In this document: positions 43,926 through 56,151 of the stretch, one piece after another | Layout: each line of letters starts with the position of its first letter | Numbering within the stretch: position 1 is the first letter of the stretch | Origin: Melieria omissa | Taxonomy: Eukaryota > Arthropoda > Insecta > Diptera > Ulidiidae | NCBI GenBank assembly: GCA_963971225.1 | Contig: OZ020270.1 | Span: forward strand, 27,217,123 to 27,281,122 | Direction: 5' to 3' | DNA length: 64,000 nucleotides | Translations under genes and position numbers: made by a program | The notes under the pieces: model-generated | What the model saw: the letters and a program-made list of their open reading frames with translations, nothing else | The model's database searches: none | What the model was told of the DNA's origin: nothing

Positions 43926-45167
43926 CCAGTCCGGTCCGATTTGAAGCATTTTTTTCGTGCCATCCCGTTAATAGTGACATAAATTAGCTGACGCAAAATG
44001 TACCTGGTTCAAGTGTTTTGGCTTTTATTTTCTTTGGGTTAATAAATTTGAACTTTTCTTGGAAAATAATATTGGAACATATTCAAAATTAATACTTATC
44101 CATTGTATTCATGGTTATGCCCGTGTTTTGGTGTCAATTCAATTACAATCCTGAAGTGAAGGAAGCATTTGTGGTCTTGTCGAGTCTGGTTTTTTATCAA
44201 TTCGATTAGGTGTTTTCTGTGGCAGAGATGAAAGGAAGGGAATGCTATTTTGAGGATCAGGTGGACATTGTTTTTGAACTTCGACGCTGGAGTTAAATCA
44301 GAGAGGAAAATTTTTCTCTAAAAAAATTGTCTAAGCAATAGCGGAAACTAATGCTTTAGAGCAACGAATTTAAGATATTAAATAATTTGCTGCTAGAGGT
44401 AATAATAACGGCGCTGCCAGTTTCACGCTTTCATTTGGCCCTGAACAAAACCAAGCTTCTGATACTGATAGAAAAAATGGTCGTTTAGATAGTTCAATGT
44501 GAAGATAGCGACACCGAAGGCGACAAGGAGAAAGATATCCGGCCAGTTCAGCATGAACAATAACATGTTGAGCATATTTTTTGCATATTTTTCTTTGGCA
44601 AAGCAGTTCAGAATTATTAACAGTGCAAGGAATCCAGAAATAGATATATCAAAACGCGATTTGTATGTGTCGAATGTAAAATCTCAATGTGGTTTAGTCA
44701 TGATACTACCTTACATCGTTGAAATAATTGCATTGGTCAAGCAGTTGAAGGAGATCCATAAGTAACGTATTTTACATTAATACATTTTTTTATTTTCTTG
44801 CTTTACTATCGTTTGTTTTTTTTTATTTCAAAATTAATTCATTGAAGTTGAAACTCGCTATTTACTTAATTATTCTAGTATATTTTCACCGTTTTACGTA
44901 AAAATAATGTAGGCAAGCAAAAGAAATTATTGTGTTCACACTTTCTGATTTTTTTTATATCTTAACAACAATCCTCTTGCTCACATCATGGTCTGGCCAG
45001 ATCATGGGAGGTTCAATTATTAGGTTTTAAGTGGGTGATTACAGAAGAGATAAAGCAAATAGTAAAAATGTTTCACAATTCCATATTGTTATATCAAATT
45101 GCATAAATGAATTCTTCGACCAAGGGGGGGATCCATCCCCCTAATCCCCCCCCTGGGGACGCCACTG

Positions 45168-46871
45168 GTGGAACCTAAGAATGGCAGAATACCAGTTAGA
45201 ATACTGAACCCCCTGAATGCACCCAGATATGTCGGTAAAGGCGAGTGTAAGGAAGCTGTAGCCGTGGTCAATTGCGAGAGTAGCCCACTTGGAGGTAATA
45301 AGAAGAGCGGTTTCAACATGGACGTCATACCGCAGGAGAACCAGTGGAGCAGCGAGTTGAGAGCCGAGCAGAAACAGAAGGCGATGTCTCTCCTGCAGCA
45401 CTATGGGTCAATATTTGCGGCAGAAGCAGGCGGAAGAACAGCCATAGTGAAGCACAACCGACACCGGGGGTGCAAAACCGATTCGCCAACCGCCCAGACG
45501 AGTTCCGCTGGCCAAGACGGAAGAGGTCACAAATTTGATCGAAAACATGCATAAAGAAAAGGTCATAGAGCCTTCTTTGGGCCCCTGGTGCTCGCCGGTC
45601 GTGCTAGTCAAGAAAAAGGATGGCAGTACCCGATTTTGTGTGGATTATCGGAAGCTAAATGATGTGACCAAGAAGGACAGTTATCCAATACCGCGGATCG
45701 ATGACACCCTGGACACGCTGTCAGGCACACAGTGCTTTTCCACGCTCGACTTACGCAGCGGCTATTGGCAGGTGGAGCTTGCAGACAAGGACAAGGAGAA
45801 AACGGCTTTCAGGTTGGCGATGGTTTGTGGCAGTTCACCGTCATGCCGCTTGGACTCTGCAACGCAACAGCAACATTCGAGCGGCTAATGGAACGCGTGC
45901 TAAAAGGGCTGTATTGGCGGACGTGCCTGGTGTACCTCGTGATGGGTAAAAGCTTCGACGACCACCTGGAAAAGCTGAAGGAGGTATTTGAGCGGATACA
46001 AAAAGCTGGGCTTAAACTAAACCCAAAGAAGTGCTCGCTGTTCCAAAAGGAGGTCAAGTATCTGGGTCATACGGTTTCCGCCCGCGGAGTACATACGGAT
46101 GAAGGCAAAATCACGGCGGTGAAGGAGTGGCCCCGGCCACGCAATCTACACGAACTCCGCAGTTTCCTGGGCCTGTGCACATACTACCGCCGATTTGTTC
46201 CGGGATTCGCGAACATAGCCAGCAGCTTGCACAAACTGACGAAAAAGAGCCAAGCTTTCGAGTGGAACGAGGAGCAGGAACAGGTTTTTGCACGTCTGAA
46301 GGAAAAACTGTGCAGTGCTCCAATTCTGGCCTTGTGCTGGATACAGATGCAAGCGGGAATAGTATTGGCGGTGTGCTATCACAGATAATAGACGGCCAGG
46401 AACAAGTGATAGCGTACTACAGTAGGGTTCTATCGAAACCGGAACGCAATTACTGTGTGACACGGAGAGAACTGCTGGAGGTAATGGACTGCGTAAAACA
46501 CTTCCACAAATATCTGTATGGACAAAGTTTTCGCCTGCGCACAGATCATGTGGCATTGAGATGGCTCCTGAACTTTAAAGATCCTGAAGGGCAATTGGCG
46601 CGGTAGATGGAGCGACTGCAGAGCTACGACTACACGATAGAGCATCGCAAGGGCAGTGGCCATGGAAATGCCGATGCCTTGTCACGCCGTCCGTGCAAAG
46701 TCGAATGTAGGCAGTATTCGCGAGCCGATAGTGGACGTCCGGTTGGTAAGCGTTATGCCAGAGGAAGAGTGGTCTGCGGAGAGGCTACAAAAAGACCAGC
46801 GTGAGGATGCGGATCTTGCAAAAATCGTCGAAGGCAAGGAGCAAGACGCACGTCCGGACTGGCATGAGATG
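45168..46871 (+). pseudogene. RT-RNase H of G2, array unit 2 (catalytic Asp pair deleted)
   Basis: As unit 1, but 12 bases are missing at 45938/45939, turning YLDDIIVMG into YLVMG. This removes both catalytic aspartates in frame. The hAT part of this unit also lacks 10 bases near 44974. Confidence 0.9.
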
Positions 46872-48123
46872 CCAGTCCGGTCCGATTTGAAGCATTTTTT
46901 TCGTGCCATCCCGTTAATAGTGACATAAATTAGCTGACGCAAAATGTACCTGGTTCAAGTGTTTTGGCTTTTATTTTCTTTGGGTTAATAAATTTGAACT
47001 TTTCTTGGAAAATAATATTGGAACATATTCAAAATTAATACTTATCCATTGTATTCATGGTTATGCCCGTGTTTTGGTGTCAATTCAATTACAATCCTGA
47101 AGTGAAGGAAGCATTTGTGGTCTTGTCGAGTCTGGTTTTTTATCAATTCGATTAGGTGTTTTCTGTGGCAGAGATGAAAGGAAGGGAATGCTATTTTGAG
47201 GATCAGGTGGACATTGTTTTTGAACTTCGACGCTGGAGTTAAATCAGAGAGGAAAATTTTTCTCTAAAAAAATTGTCTAAGCAATAGCGGAAACTAATGC
47301 TTTAGAGCAACGAATTTAAGATATTAAATAATTTGCTGCTAGAGGTAATAATAACGGCGCTGCCAGTTTCACGCTTTCATTTGGCCCTGAACAAAACCAA
47401 GCTTCTGATACTGATAGAAAAAATGGTCGTTTAGATAGTTCAATGTGAAGATAGCGACACCGAAGGCGACAAGGAGAAAGATATCCGGCCAGTTCAGCAT
47501 GAACAATAACATGTTGAGCATATTTTTTGCATATTTTTCTTTGGCAAAGCAGTTCAGAATTATTAACAGTGCAAGGAATCCAGAAATAGATATATCAAAA
47601 CGCGATTTGTATGTGTCGAATGTAAAATCTCAATGTGGTTTAGTCATGATACTACCTTACATCGTTGAAATAATTGCATTGGTCAAGCAGTTGAAGGAGA
47701 TCCATAAGTAACGTATTTTACATTAATACATTTTTTTATTTTCTTGCTTTACTATCGTTTGTTTTTTTTTATTTCAAAATTAATTCATTGAAGTTGAAAC
47801 TCGCTATTTACTTAATTATTCTAGTATATTTTCACCGTTTTACGTAAAAATAATGTAGGCAAGCAAAAGAAATTATTGTGTTCACACTTTCTGATTTTTT
47901 TTATATCTTAACAACAATCCTTGACTATCCTCTTGCTCACATCATGGTCTGGCCAGATCATGGGAGGTTCAACTATTAGGTTTTAAGTGGGTGATTACAG
48001 AAGAGATAAAGCAAATAGTAAAAATGTTTCACAATTCCATATTGTTATATCAAATTGCATAAATGAATTCTTCGACCAAGGGGGGGATCCATCCCCCTAA
48101 TCCCCCCCCTGGGGACGCCACTG

Positions 48124-49827
48124 GTGGAACCTAAGAATGGCAGAATACCAGTTAGAATACTGAACCCCCTGAATGCACCCAGATATGTCGGTAAAGGCGA
48201 GTGTAAGGAAGCTGTAGCCGTGGTCAATTGCGAGAGTAGCCCACTTGGAGGTAATAAGAAGAGCGGTTTCAACATGGACGTCATACCGCAGGAGAACCAG
48301 TGGAGCAGCGAGTTGAGAGCCGAGCAGAAACAGAAGGCGATGTCTCTCCTGCAGCACTATGGGTCAATATTTGCGGCAGAAGCAGGCGGAAGAACAGCCA
48401 TAGTGAAGCACAACCGACACCGGGGGTGCAAAACCGATTCGCCAACCGCCCAGACGAGTTCCGCTGGCCAAGACGGAAGAGGTCACAAATTTGATCGAAA
48501 ACATGCATAAAGAAAAGGTCATAGAGCCTTCTTTGGGCCCCTGGTGCTCGCCGGTCGTGCTAGTCAAGAAAAAGGATGGCAGTACCCGATTTTGTGTGGA
48601 TTATCGGAAGCTAAATGATGTGACCAAGAAGGACAGTTATCCAATACCGCGGATCGATGACACCCTGGACACGCTGTCAGGCACACAGTGCTTTTCCACG
48701 CTCGACTTACGCAGCGGCTATTGGCAGGTGGAGCTTGCAGACAAGGACAAGGAGAAAACGGCTTTCAGGTTGGCGATGGTTTGTGGCAGTTCACCGTCAT
48801 GCCGCTTGGACTCTGCAACGCAACAGCAACATTCGAGCGGCTAATGGAACGCGTGCTAAAAGGGCTGTATTGGCGGACGTGCCTGGTGTACCTCGTGATG
48901 GGTAAAAGCTTCGACGACCACCTGGAAAAGCTGAAGGAGGTATTTGAGCGGATACAAAAAGCTGGGCTTAAACTAAACCCAAAGAAGTGCTCGCTGTTCC
49001 AAAAGGAGGTCAAGTATCTGGGTCATACGGTTTCCGCCCGCGGAGTACATACGGATGAAGGCAAAATCACGGCGGTGAAGGAGTGGCCCCGGCCACGCAA
49101 TCTACACGAACTCCGCAGTTTCCTGGGCCTGTGCACATACTACCGCCGATTTGTTCCGGGATTCGCGAACATAGCCAGCAGCTTGCACAAACTGACGAAA
49201 AAGAGCCAAGCTTTCGAGTGGAACGAGGAGCAGGAACAGGTTTTTGCACGTCTGAAGGAAAAACTGTGCAGTGCTCCAATTCTGGCCTTGTGCTGGATAC
49301 AGATGCAAGCGGGAATAGTATTGGCGGTGTGCTATCACAGATAATAGACGGCCAGGAACAAGTGATAGCGTACTACAGTAGGGTTCTATCGAAACCGGAA
49401 CGCAATTACTGTGTGACACGGAGAGAACTGCTGGAGGTAATGGACTGCGTAAAACACTTCCACAAATATCTGTATGGACAAAGTTTTCGCCTGCGCACAG
49501 ATCATGTGGCATTGAGATGGCTCCTGAACTTTAAAGATCCTGAAGGGCAATTGGCGCGGTAGATGGAGCGACTGCAGAGCTACGACTACACGATAGAGCA
49601 TCGCAAGGGCAGTGGCCATGGAAATGCCGATGCCTTGTCACGCCGTCCGTGCAAAGTCGAATGTAGGCAGTATTCGCGAGCCGATAGTGGACGTCCGGTT
49701 GGTAAGCGTTATGCCAGAGGAAGAGTGGTCTGCGGAGAGGCTACAAAAAGACCAGCGTGAGGATGCGGATCTTGCAAAAATCGTCGAAGGCAAGGAGCAA
49801 GACGCACGTCCGGACTGGCATGAGATG
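48124..49827 (+). pseudogene. RT-RNase H of G2, array unit 3 (catalytic Asp pair deleted)
   Basis: Same 12-base deletion as unit 2, at 48894/48895. The hAT part keeps the 10 bases that unit 2 lacks and has C rather than T at 47973. Confidence 0.9.
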
Positions 49828-51079
49828 CCAGTCCGGTCCGATTTGAAGCATTTTTTTCGTGCCATCCCGTTAATAGTGACATAAATTAGCTGACGCAAAA
49901 TGTACCTGGTTCAAGTGTTTTGGCTTTTATTTTCTTTGGGTTAATAAATTTGAACTTTTCTTGGAAAATAATATTGGAACATATTCAAAATTAATACTTA
50001 TCCATTGTATTCATGGTTATGCCCGTGTTTTGGTGTCAATTCAATTACAATCCTGAAGTGAAGGAAGCATTTGTGGTCTTGTCGAGTCTGGTTTTTTATC
50101 AATTCGATTAGGTGTTTTCTGTGGCAGAGATGAAAGGAAGGGAATGCTATTTTGAGGATCAGGTGGACATTGTTTTTGAACTTCGACGCTGGAGTTAAAT
50201 CAGAGAGGAAAATTTTTCTCTAAAAAAATTGTCTAAGCAATAGCGGAAACTAATGCTTTAGAGCAACGAATTTAAGATATTAAATAATTTGCTGCTAGAG
50301 GTAATAATAACGGCGCTGCCAGTTTCACGCTTTCATTTGGCCCTGAACAAAACCAAGCTTCTGATACTGATAGAAAAAATGGTCGTTTAGATAGTTCAAT
50401 GTGAAGATAGCGACACCGAAGGCGACAAGGAGAAAGATATCCGGCCAGTTCAGCATGAACAATAACATGTTGAGCATATTTTTTGCATATTTTTCTTTGG
50501 CAAAGCAGTTCAGAATTATTAACAGTGCAAGGAATCCAGAAATAGATATATCAAAACGCGATTTGTATGTGTCGAATGTAAAATCTCAATGTGGTTTAGT
50601 CATGATACTACCTTACATCGTTGAAATAATTGCATTGGTCAAGCAGTTGAAGGAGATCCATAAGTAACGTATTTTACATTAATACATTTTTTTATTTTCT
50701 TGCTTTACTATCGTTTGTTTTTTTTTATTTCAAAATTAATTCATTGAAGTTGAAACTCGCTATTTACTTAATTATTCTAGTATATTTTCACCGTTTTACG
50801 TAAAAATAATGTAGGCAAGCAAAAGAAATTATTGTGTTCACACTTTCTGATTTTTTTTATATCTTAACAACAATCCTTGACTATCCTCTTGCTCACATCA
50901 TGGTCTGGCCAGATCATGGGAGGTTCAACTATTAGGTTTTAAGTGGGTGATTACAGAAGAGATAAAGCAAATAGTAAAAATGTTTCACAATTCCATATTG
51001 TTATATCAAATTGCATAAATGAATTCTTCGACCAAGGGGGGGATCCATCCCCCTAATCCCCCCCCTGGGGACGCCACTG

Positions 51080-53035
51080 GTGGAACCTAAGAATGGCAGA
51101 ATACCAGTTAGAATACTGAACCCCCTGAATGCACCCAGATATGTCGGTAAAGGCGAGTGTAAGGAAGCTGTAGCCGTGGTCAATTGCGAGAGTAGCCCAC
51201 TTGGAGGTAATAAGAAGAGCGGTTTCAACATGGACGTCATACCGCAGGAGAACCAGTGGAGCAGCGAGTTGAGAGCCGAGCAGAAACAGAAGGCGATGTC
51301 TCTCCTGCAGCACTATGGGTCAATATTTGCGGCAGAAGCAGGCGGAAGAACAGCCATAGTGAAGCACAACCGACACCGGGGGTGCAAAACCGATTCGCCA
51401 ACCGCCCAGACGAGTTCCGCTGGCCAAGACGGAAGAGGTCACAAATTTGATCGAAAACATGCATAAAGAAAAGGTCATAGAGCCTTCTTTGGGCCCCTGG
51501 TGCTCGCCGGTCGTGCTAGTCAAGAAAAAGGATGGCAGTACCCGATTTTGTGTGGATTATCGGAAGCTAAATGATGTGACCAAGAAGGACAGTTATCCAA
51601 TACCGCGGATCGATGACACCCTGGACACGCTGTCAGGCACACAGTGCTTTTCCACGCTCGACTTACGCAGCGGCTATTGGCAGGTGGAGCTTGCAGACAA
51701 GGACAAGGAGAAAACGGCTTTCAGGTTGGCGATGGTTTGTGGCAGTTCACCGTCATGCCGCTTGGACTCTGCAACGCAACAGCAACATTCGAGCGGCTAA
51801 TGGAACGCGTGCTAAAAGGGCTGTATTGGCGGACGTGCCTGGTGTACCTCGACGACATAATCGTGATGGGTAAAAGCTTCGACGACCACCTGGAAAAGCT
51901 GAAGGAGGTATTTGAGCGGATACAAAAAGCTGGGCTTAAACTAAACCCAAAGAAGTGCTCGCTGTTCCAAAAGGAGGTCAAGTATCTGGGTCATACGGTT
52001 TCCGCCCGCGGAGTACATACGGATGAAGGCAAAATCACGGCGGTGAAGGAGTGGCCCCGGCCACGCAATCTACACGAACTCCGCAGTTTCCTGGGCCTGT
52101 GCACATACTACCGCCGATTTGTTCCGGGATTCGCGAACATAGCCAGCAGCTTGCACAAACTGACGAAAAAGAGCCAAGCTTTCGAGTGGAACGAGGAGCA
52201 GGAACAGGTTTTTGCACGTCTGAAGGAAAAACTGTGCAGTGCTCCAATTCTGGCCTTGTGCTGGATACAGATGCAAGCGGGAATAGTATTGGCGGTGTGC
52301 TATCACAGATAATAGACGGCCAGGAACAAGTGATAGCGTACTACAGTAGGGTTCTATCGAAACCGGAACGCAATTACTGTGTGACACGGAGAGAACTGCT
52401 GGAGGTAATGGACTGCGTAAAACACTTCCACAAATATCTGTATGGACAAAGTTTTCGCCTGCGCACAGATCATGTGGCATTGAGATGGCTCCTGAACTTT
52501 AAAGATCCTGAAGGGCAATTGGCGCGGTAGATGGAGCGACTGCAGAGCTACGACTACACGATAGAGCATCGCAAGGGCAGTGGCCATGGAAATGCCGATG
52601 CCTTGTCACGCCGTCCGTGCAAAGTCGAATGTAGGCAGTATTCGCGAGCCGATAGTGGACGTCCGGTTGGTAAGCGTTATGCCAGAGGAAGAGTGGTCTG
52701 CGGAGAGGCTACAAAAAGACCAGCGTGAGGATGCGGATCTTGCAAAAATCGTCGAAGGCAAGGAGCAAGACGCACGTCCGGACTGGCATGAGATGGCCGG
52801 TGAAAGCCCGATCGCTAAGGCTTGCTGGGCACAGTGGAAAAGTCTGCGGCTGAAAGAAGGATGCCTGGTCGGACCAGCAACTCCCTAATGGTAGTGCCGA
52901 AATGCAGAATCAACGAGGCCATCGAGGCATACCATAACGACTCCAGTGGAGGGCACCTGGGCATCACCAAAACCGTCGCCAAAATAAAAAGACGATTCTA
53001 CTGGGTAGGATGTCAGGAGTCTGTAGCCGAGAGGA
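51080..53035 (+). pseudogene. RT-RNase H-integrase N-terminus of G2, array unit 4 running into single-copy pol
   Basis: YLDD is present (51851-51862). The unit continues past the junction point of the others (52795) into the tether and the integrase zinc finger: HNDSSGGHLGITKTVAKIKR gives the His pair, and the Cys pair (CDRC) lies beyond MITE D at 54700. The frame stops or shifts at the same places as units 1-3. It is cut at a TTAA by MITE D. Confidence 0.85.
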
Positions 53036-54699
53036 TTAAGGGGAGGTTCTTTGAAATTTTTTTGAAAAAATCGTTTTTTTTCACATAAAATGAAAGCTGT
53101 ATGTCAGTAGAATATGTGTACGAAAGGATGTTTCGATACGATCGATATTCAAGCAATCAGAGCGTCATGAACGCAATTAAACAATTAGCTAGTTTGAATG
53201 CGCTGTAGATGGCAGCTTATGATCAAAGTAATCGATGTGTCAAAACATTCTTTGTTCTAACCTTTGTAGGCATGTAGTCATATTGCAGAAGTATATGTTA
53301 TACACCCTGTATAGTACTGGCAGAACATCTGAATATTCGTAGAAGTAACCCGTTAAGGGGTTATATATCTTTTTCTATAGGGAAATACAGAGTTTTAATT
53401 TTTTTTTTTTAAGCATGTTACCATAGTTTTATTCAAATGCAATACAAAGTTTATAAAAGTACATGTCCTTATGATAATTTGTATAAAATTTCAAGCGAAA
53501 ATTCGAAAAATTGGGGAAGTTACAGTCCTTGCCGCAGAACTCCTTTTGTTAGCAGTGGTTGACGGTGAGCATGAAATCGAGGTAAACGGCTCAGCTAAAA
53601 AAAAAAAAACAAGACCACGTTAGTACATAGTGTTACCTTGTTCGTGAACGAAGGATTTAAAAAAAAAAAATTTTTTACAGTTACAGTGCTATTTTTCCCA
53701 AAAATGTCGATTTTTTAAGGTAAAAACATTGAGTTTTTTGCAAAAAAAAAACAGAAGAGTTTGTCGAAAAAAAAATTCCTTCGTTCACGAATTAGCTATT
53801 GTATGTACAAACAACCCCTCAAAATTTCAAATTGATCGATGTAGTGGTTAGTGGGATATCGTGCTCACCGCGATGGCATTTTTCAAAAAACATCATTTGG
53901 AGAAAATCACGTTTAAAGTTTGAGTTGAATACTTGAGTTCCGGAAACTGCGCGCTATGAACGGCCGTATCTTAGGCTCTAGTGCCCCGATCTCGATGAAA
54001 TTTTGCAGAAAAATTGTTAAAAGTATATACTTCAAAAAGAAGTCATAACAATTTTTTTCGATTTTTGAGCCACAAAAAGGTATATAACCCCTTAACTCTT
54101 ATATGTAAACGTTCTGTATATTCGTTTTCTATTTCTCGGAACCACGGTATATTTCTCGGAACCATGTTTTCCATCTGAATTTCAAGGATATCTCTTGGTC
54201 TATTGTTCTAAATTCCTTAAACTAAAGCATGTTTGAAAGGTGATCATTTTCTGTATGGCTTATACCTAAAACGAGCATAAGTTACTATTAAATTGTTATT
54301 TATAATTTAGGTTTAATAACAAAAAAAGTGGCAAAAAAAAATTTTTTTTTCGAGCGTTCACATTTTAGTAAATTTTTGATCAAAAATCATTATAGTTAGG
54401 TATAAGCCATAGAAAATTTCATCTACTTTCATTTAAAAAAAACCTTTTTCATTTCAGATTACTACAAGAGGCTGTAGGCTTGAAATTCGGAGACGAGATT
54501 TTTCAGGCAATGATCGACGAAAGCCGCCATTGTTCAGCCGCCATTTTGAATTTTGTTACAAAAAATATATCATATTATTGTATAATAAAATACCCATTCA
54601 ACCGTCAAACCCGGATGTTTCTATGTTTTTTCATCATGCCACAAATCATTTCCAAACTTAGGCCTTTTTTTGGCCAAATTTGAAAGAACCTCCCCTTAA
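53036..54699. mobile_element. TTAA-type MITE D in the integrase of G2, carrying MITE C
   Basis: Inverted ends TTAAGGGGAGGTTCTTT with TTAA on both sides. The uninterrupted G1 copy has a single TTAA here (GTGGATTAAGAGCTGC on the coding strand), which proves the duplication. 1664 bp with, about 920 bp without, MITE C. No ORF of note. Confidence 0.92.
53353..54095. mobile_element. TTAA-type MITE C, nested in MITE D
   Basis: Inverted ends TTAAGGGGTTATATAxCTTTTT with TTAA at both borders; 743 bp. AT-rich with several poly-T/A runs. Same eight-base start as MITEs A, B, D and E but otherwise different ends. Confidence 0.85.
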
Positions 54700-55653
54700 G
54701 AGCTGCGACCGATGTTCAGCCGCGAAAGGGCCGACAAGAAAATCTCGAGGCCGCATGCAGCAGTACAACGTGGGAGCGCCCTTCGAGCGGATTGCTATGG
54801 ACGTCGCCGGCCCATTCCCAACTACAGGCAACAAATATGTGCTGGTGGTAATGGATTACTTTAGCAAATGGCCCGAAGTGTACCCTATTCCTAACCAGGA
54901 GGCCACTACGATCTCGGAAAAGCTGGTAAACAACTGGGTAGCCAGGTTCGGAGTTCCGTTGGAGTTGCATTCAGATCAAGGCCGGAATTTCGAGTCTGCG
55001 GTAGTCAAGGAAGTGTGTGAGATACTGGGGATAAAGAAAACTCGTACCACGCCTTCGCACCCACAGTCCGACGGCATGGTGGAACGCTTTAACCGGACAC
55101 TGGAGGAATACCTGCGGAAAGTAGTAGGCAGGAATCAAAAGGATTGGGACACGCATATCCCCTGTTCCTGATGGCGTATAGGTCAGCCCCGTACGACACA
55201 ACATCACTCACTCCAGCCCGAGCAGTGTTCGGCACAGAGTTGCGGTTACCCGCTGACTTGAAGTTCGGGGTAGTCAGCACGACGGGAGGCGCTAAGACGG
55301 ACTACGTGGTCAATAAGCGGGCGGAACTGGAGGGAATTCACCAGTTTATAAGGAGCCGCACCAAACTGGTCAGCGATAAGGCAAAAGCCAGATATGATCT
55401 ACGGGCCAACTCAGCAGGGTTCCAAGAAGGCGATATGGTAATGCTCTACAACCCGCAGCGGAGGAAAGGTTTGTCTCCGAAACTTCAAGCGTCATGGGAA
55501 GGACCTTACGAAGTCGTGACTAGGATAAACGACGTGGTATACAGGATTCAACGTTGCAGCAATAAAGGCGCTAAGCTGAAGGTAGTCCATTTGGAGCGCC
55601 TGGCGCCTTATCACAGCGGAACCTCGGCACTTGTTCGGGACGAACAAGTCTAA
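54700..55653 (+). pseudogene. Integrase core and C-terminus of G2
   Basis: The frame restarts with the Cys pair CDRCSAAKGP, then MDVAGPFPTT, SDQGRNFES and ERFNRTLEEY (DD35E complete), and after a frameshift near 55155 (HIP/LFLMAYRSAP) the C-terminal GPYEVVTRINDVVYRIQ module. The frameshift and the split by MITE D inactivate it. Very close to the G1 integrase. Confidence 0.88.
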
Positions 55654-55664
55654 GTAGTTGGCAG

Positions 55665-56151
55665 TGTAACGATAAGACAGTCTGTCGCTGTGCAAAGCAA
55701 CCCTGTCGCTACGCGCCGTGCTATAATTCAATCTGGCAACGACGGCCGCGATAATAAGGGAAACTTTTAGGCCAACCTGGTAATGATTGAAACTTTTACT
55801 CCAACCTGGCAATGATGGCAACTTTTAGTCCAACCTGGCAATGATGGAAACTTTTAGTCCAACCTGGCAATGATGCTCGCGATCATCATGAAAACCTTAA
55901 GTCCACTCCGGAATGTGCGAGAACGATCTGCGCGATGGCCGGACAAGTATAAAAGGCAGCCGCGTGCGGCGCAGCGGGTCAGTCTGATTTTGACTAGTGT
56001 AGGTGCCACACGGAGTAATTAAGCAAATAATTAAGTGTAACGACAGTAAAGTGTGAAATTGGTGAAATAAAGTGATTGTTGGTTTTCATTGACTGCGTTT
56101 GGATAATTAAAGTTGTTTTATCTTCAAATTGCACAATCCAGTGATACGTAC
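55665..56151 (+). repeat. 3' LTR of G2, end truncated
   Basis: Begins TGTAACGATAAGACAG after a purine-rich stretch. U3 carries four copies of the 29-bp AACTTTTAGTCCAACCTGGC unit; TATAAAAGGCAGC lies at 55948. It breaks off at ATACGTACT, about 27 bases before the end seen in the 5' LTR. Confidence 0.88.

Larger units (their letters stand above)
40971..52794 (+). repeat. Fourfold tandem array of about 2.95-kb units (hAT right arm + G2 RT/RNase H)
   Basis: Units start at 40971, 43937, 46883 and 49839 (lengths 2966, 2946, 2956 and the last running into single-copy pol at 52795). Each holds 1.24 kb of hAT right arm, its terminus, the target duplication and RT to RNase H of G2. The three internal junctions are identical. 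Units differ only by a 12-bp and a 10-bp deletion, T-run length and a few single bases. Confidence 0.95.
22047..56151 (+). mobile_element. Gypsy-type LTR retrotransposon copy G2, expanded by nested insertions and tandem duplication
   Basis: Same family as G1 by LTR, primer site, gag and pol. The 5' part (22047-24206) and the 3' part (42210-56151) are separated by an 18-kb hAT interval. The RT/RNase H part is present four times. The integrase is split by MITEs D and C. Without these the element would be about 7 kb. No matching target duplication is visible because the 3' LTR lacks its last 27 bases or so. Confidence 0.85.
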
